A model generated the notes under the pieces. It had not been told where the DNA came from, did not search any database, and saw nothing but the letters and a program-made list of their open reading frames with translations. A stretch of DNA of 64,000 bases, from the NCBI RefSeq assembly GCF_014197015.1, contig NZ_JACIET010000001.1:1860001-1924000 (forward strand). The letters are read 5' to 3'. The DNA is from Niveibacterium umoris. Its GTDB lineage: Bacteria > Pseudomonadota > Gammaproteobacteria > Burkholderiales > Rhodocyclaceae. Made by a program: the position numbers and the translations under genes. Below, one piece after another: positions 63,788 through 64,000 of the stretch (position 1 is the stretch's first letter; each line of letters starts with the position of its first letter).

Positions 63788-64000
63788 TCCGCCGCGCCCT
63801 GCTATTCCTCGTATTGCTGGCGCTGTCGATCGCGCTGCGCGCGCCGTCATGGCTGATGGATACGGCTGTCAAAAGCGCGACCTCGGGCGAGGTGCGACTC
63901 GCACTGATTGAAGGCACGCTATGGAACGGCAAAGGCACACTCACGGTAGTCGACCCGGTGAGCTTGCGCGCGCAGCCCTGGGTTTCGCTCCAATGGCGCT
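63784..64000 (+). CDS. gspN: Type II secretion system protein N (partial, 5' end)
   Basis: The first 72 residues only; the gene runs off the window. The GTG start overlaps the gspM stop by 4 nt (GTGA). The product starts MIRRALLFLVLLALSIALRAP (N-terminal membrane anchor) and continues with VRLALIEGTLWNGKGTL, the GspN signature. It was not called as an ORF because it lacks a stop in the window. Confidence 0.85.
   Translation, partial: MIRRALLFLVLLALSIALRAPSWLMDTAVKSATSGEVRLALIEGTLWNGKGTLTVVDPVSLRAQPWVSLQWR

Overview
The window looks like a GC-rich betaproteobacterial chromosome. A member of Rhodocyclales (Niveibacterium/Uliginosibacterium/Zoogloea-like) is my best inference, because it combines PEP-CTERM/exosortase-type genes, a fused MnhA/B (PhaAB-type) antiporter operon, a KynB-KynU-KynA pathway and a complete type II secretion operon. 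No rRNA, tRNA or CRISPR array was seen. Genes are dense on both strands with many 4-nt start/stop overlaps. Almost all long ORFs opposite real genes are GC-driven shadows.

Layout. (1) 1-4061: a PEP-CTERM cell-surface protein behind a clear sigma-54 promoter, a VAO/4-cresol-dehydrogenase-like flavoprotein, and a PEP-CTERM/exosortase-associated acyltransferase. (2) 4058-9642, minus strand: a six-gene monovalent cation/H+ antiporter operon, mnhA(B)-C-D-E-F-G. (3) 9943-16172: two tandem plant-type (GH13_6-like) alpha-amylases, the second with FN3 and CBM20 modules, then a secreted type I pullulanase with duplicated N-terminal modules. (4) 16241-20388: PrpE propionyl-CoA synthetase, a receiver plus degenerate-GGDEF protein and an AcuI/YhdH reductase. 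(5) 20527-23079: an HDOD protein and two tandem family-3 solute-binding proteins. (6) 23076-25940: the tryptophan-to-anthranilate operon kynB-kynU-kynA. (7) 26106-40812: an M48 peptidase, an orphan sugar-binding protein, a possibly leaderless Cys-rich small protein, Uup, a Sel1-repeat protein, CpdB, a lipoprotein, a methyltransferase, a VOC protein, a chemoreceptor with a CXXCH haem motif and a DUF4259/DUF4253-like fusion. (8) 40909-41750: a decayed IS66-family transposase. (9) 41773-45619: two MalE-like maltose-binding proteins flanking purT. (10) 45798-47762: acetoacetyl-CoA synthetase. (11) 47929-52152: a large lipoprotein pullulanase (PulA type), divergent from an AraC/Rob-type regulator. 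(12) 53867 to the window edge: gspC-D-E-F-G-H-I-J-K-L-M-N, with gspN cut by the end.

Taken together, much of the window is a starch/pullulan utilisation region: secreted amylases and two pullulanases, two maltodextrin-binding proteins and the type II secretion machine. This resembles the Klebsiella pul locus, where the lipoprotein pullulanase is the substrate of the adjacent T2SS. A short motif is shared by the promoter regions of the first amylase and of the lipoprotein pullulanase, which suggests a common regulator. No maltose permease or ATPase genes are present; a decayed IS66 copy lies directly downstream of one malE.
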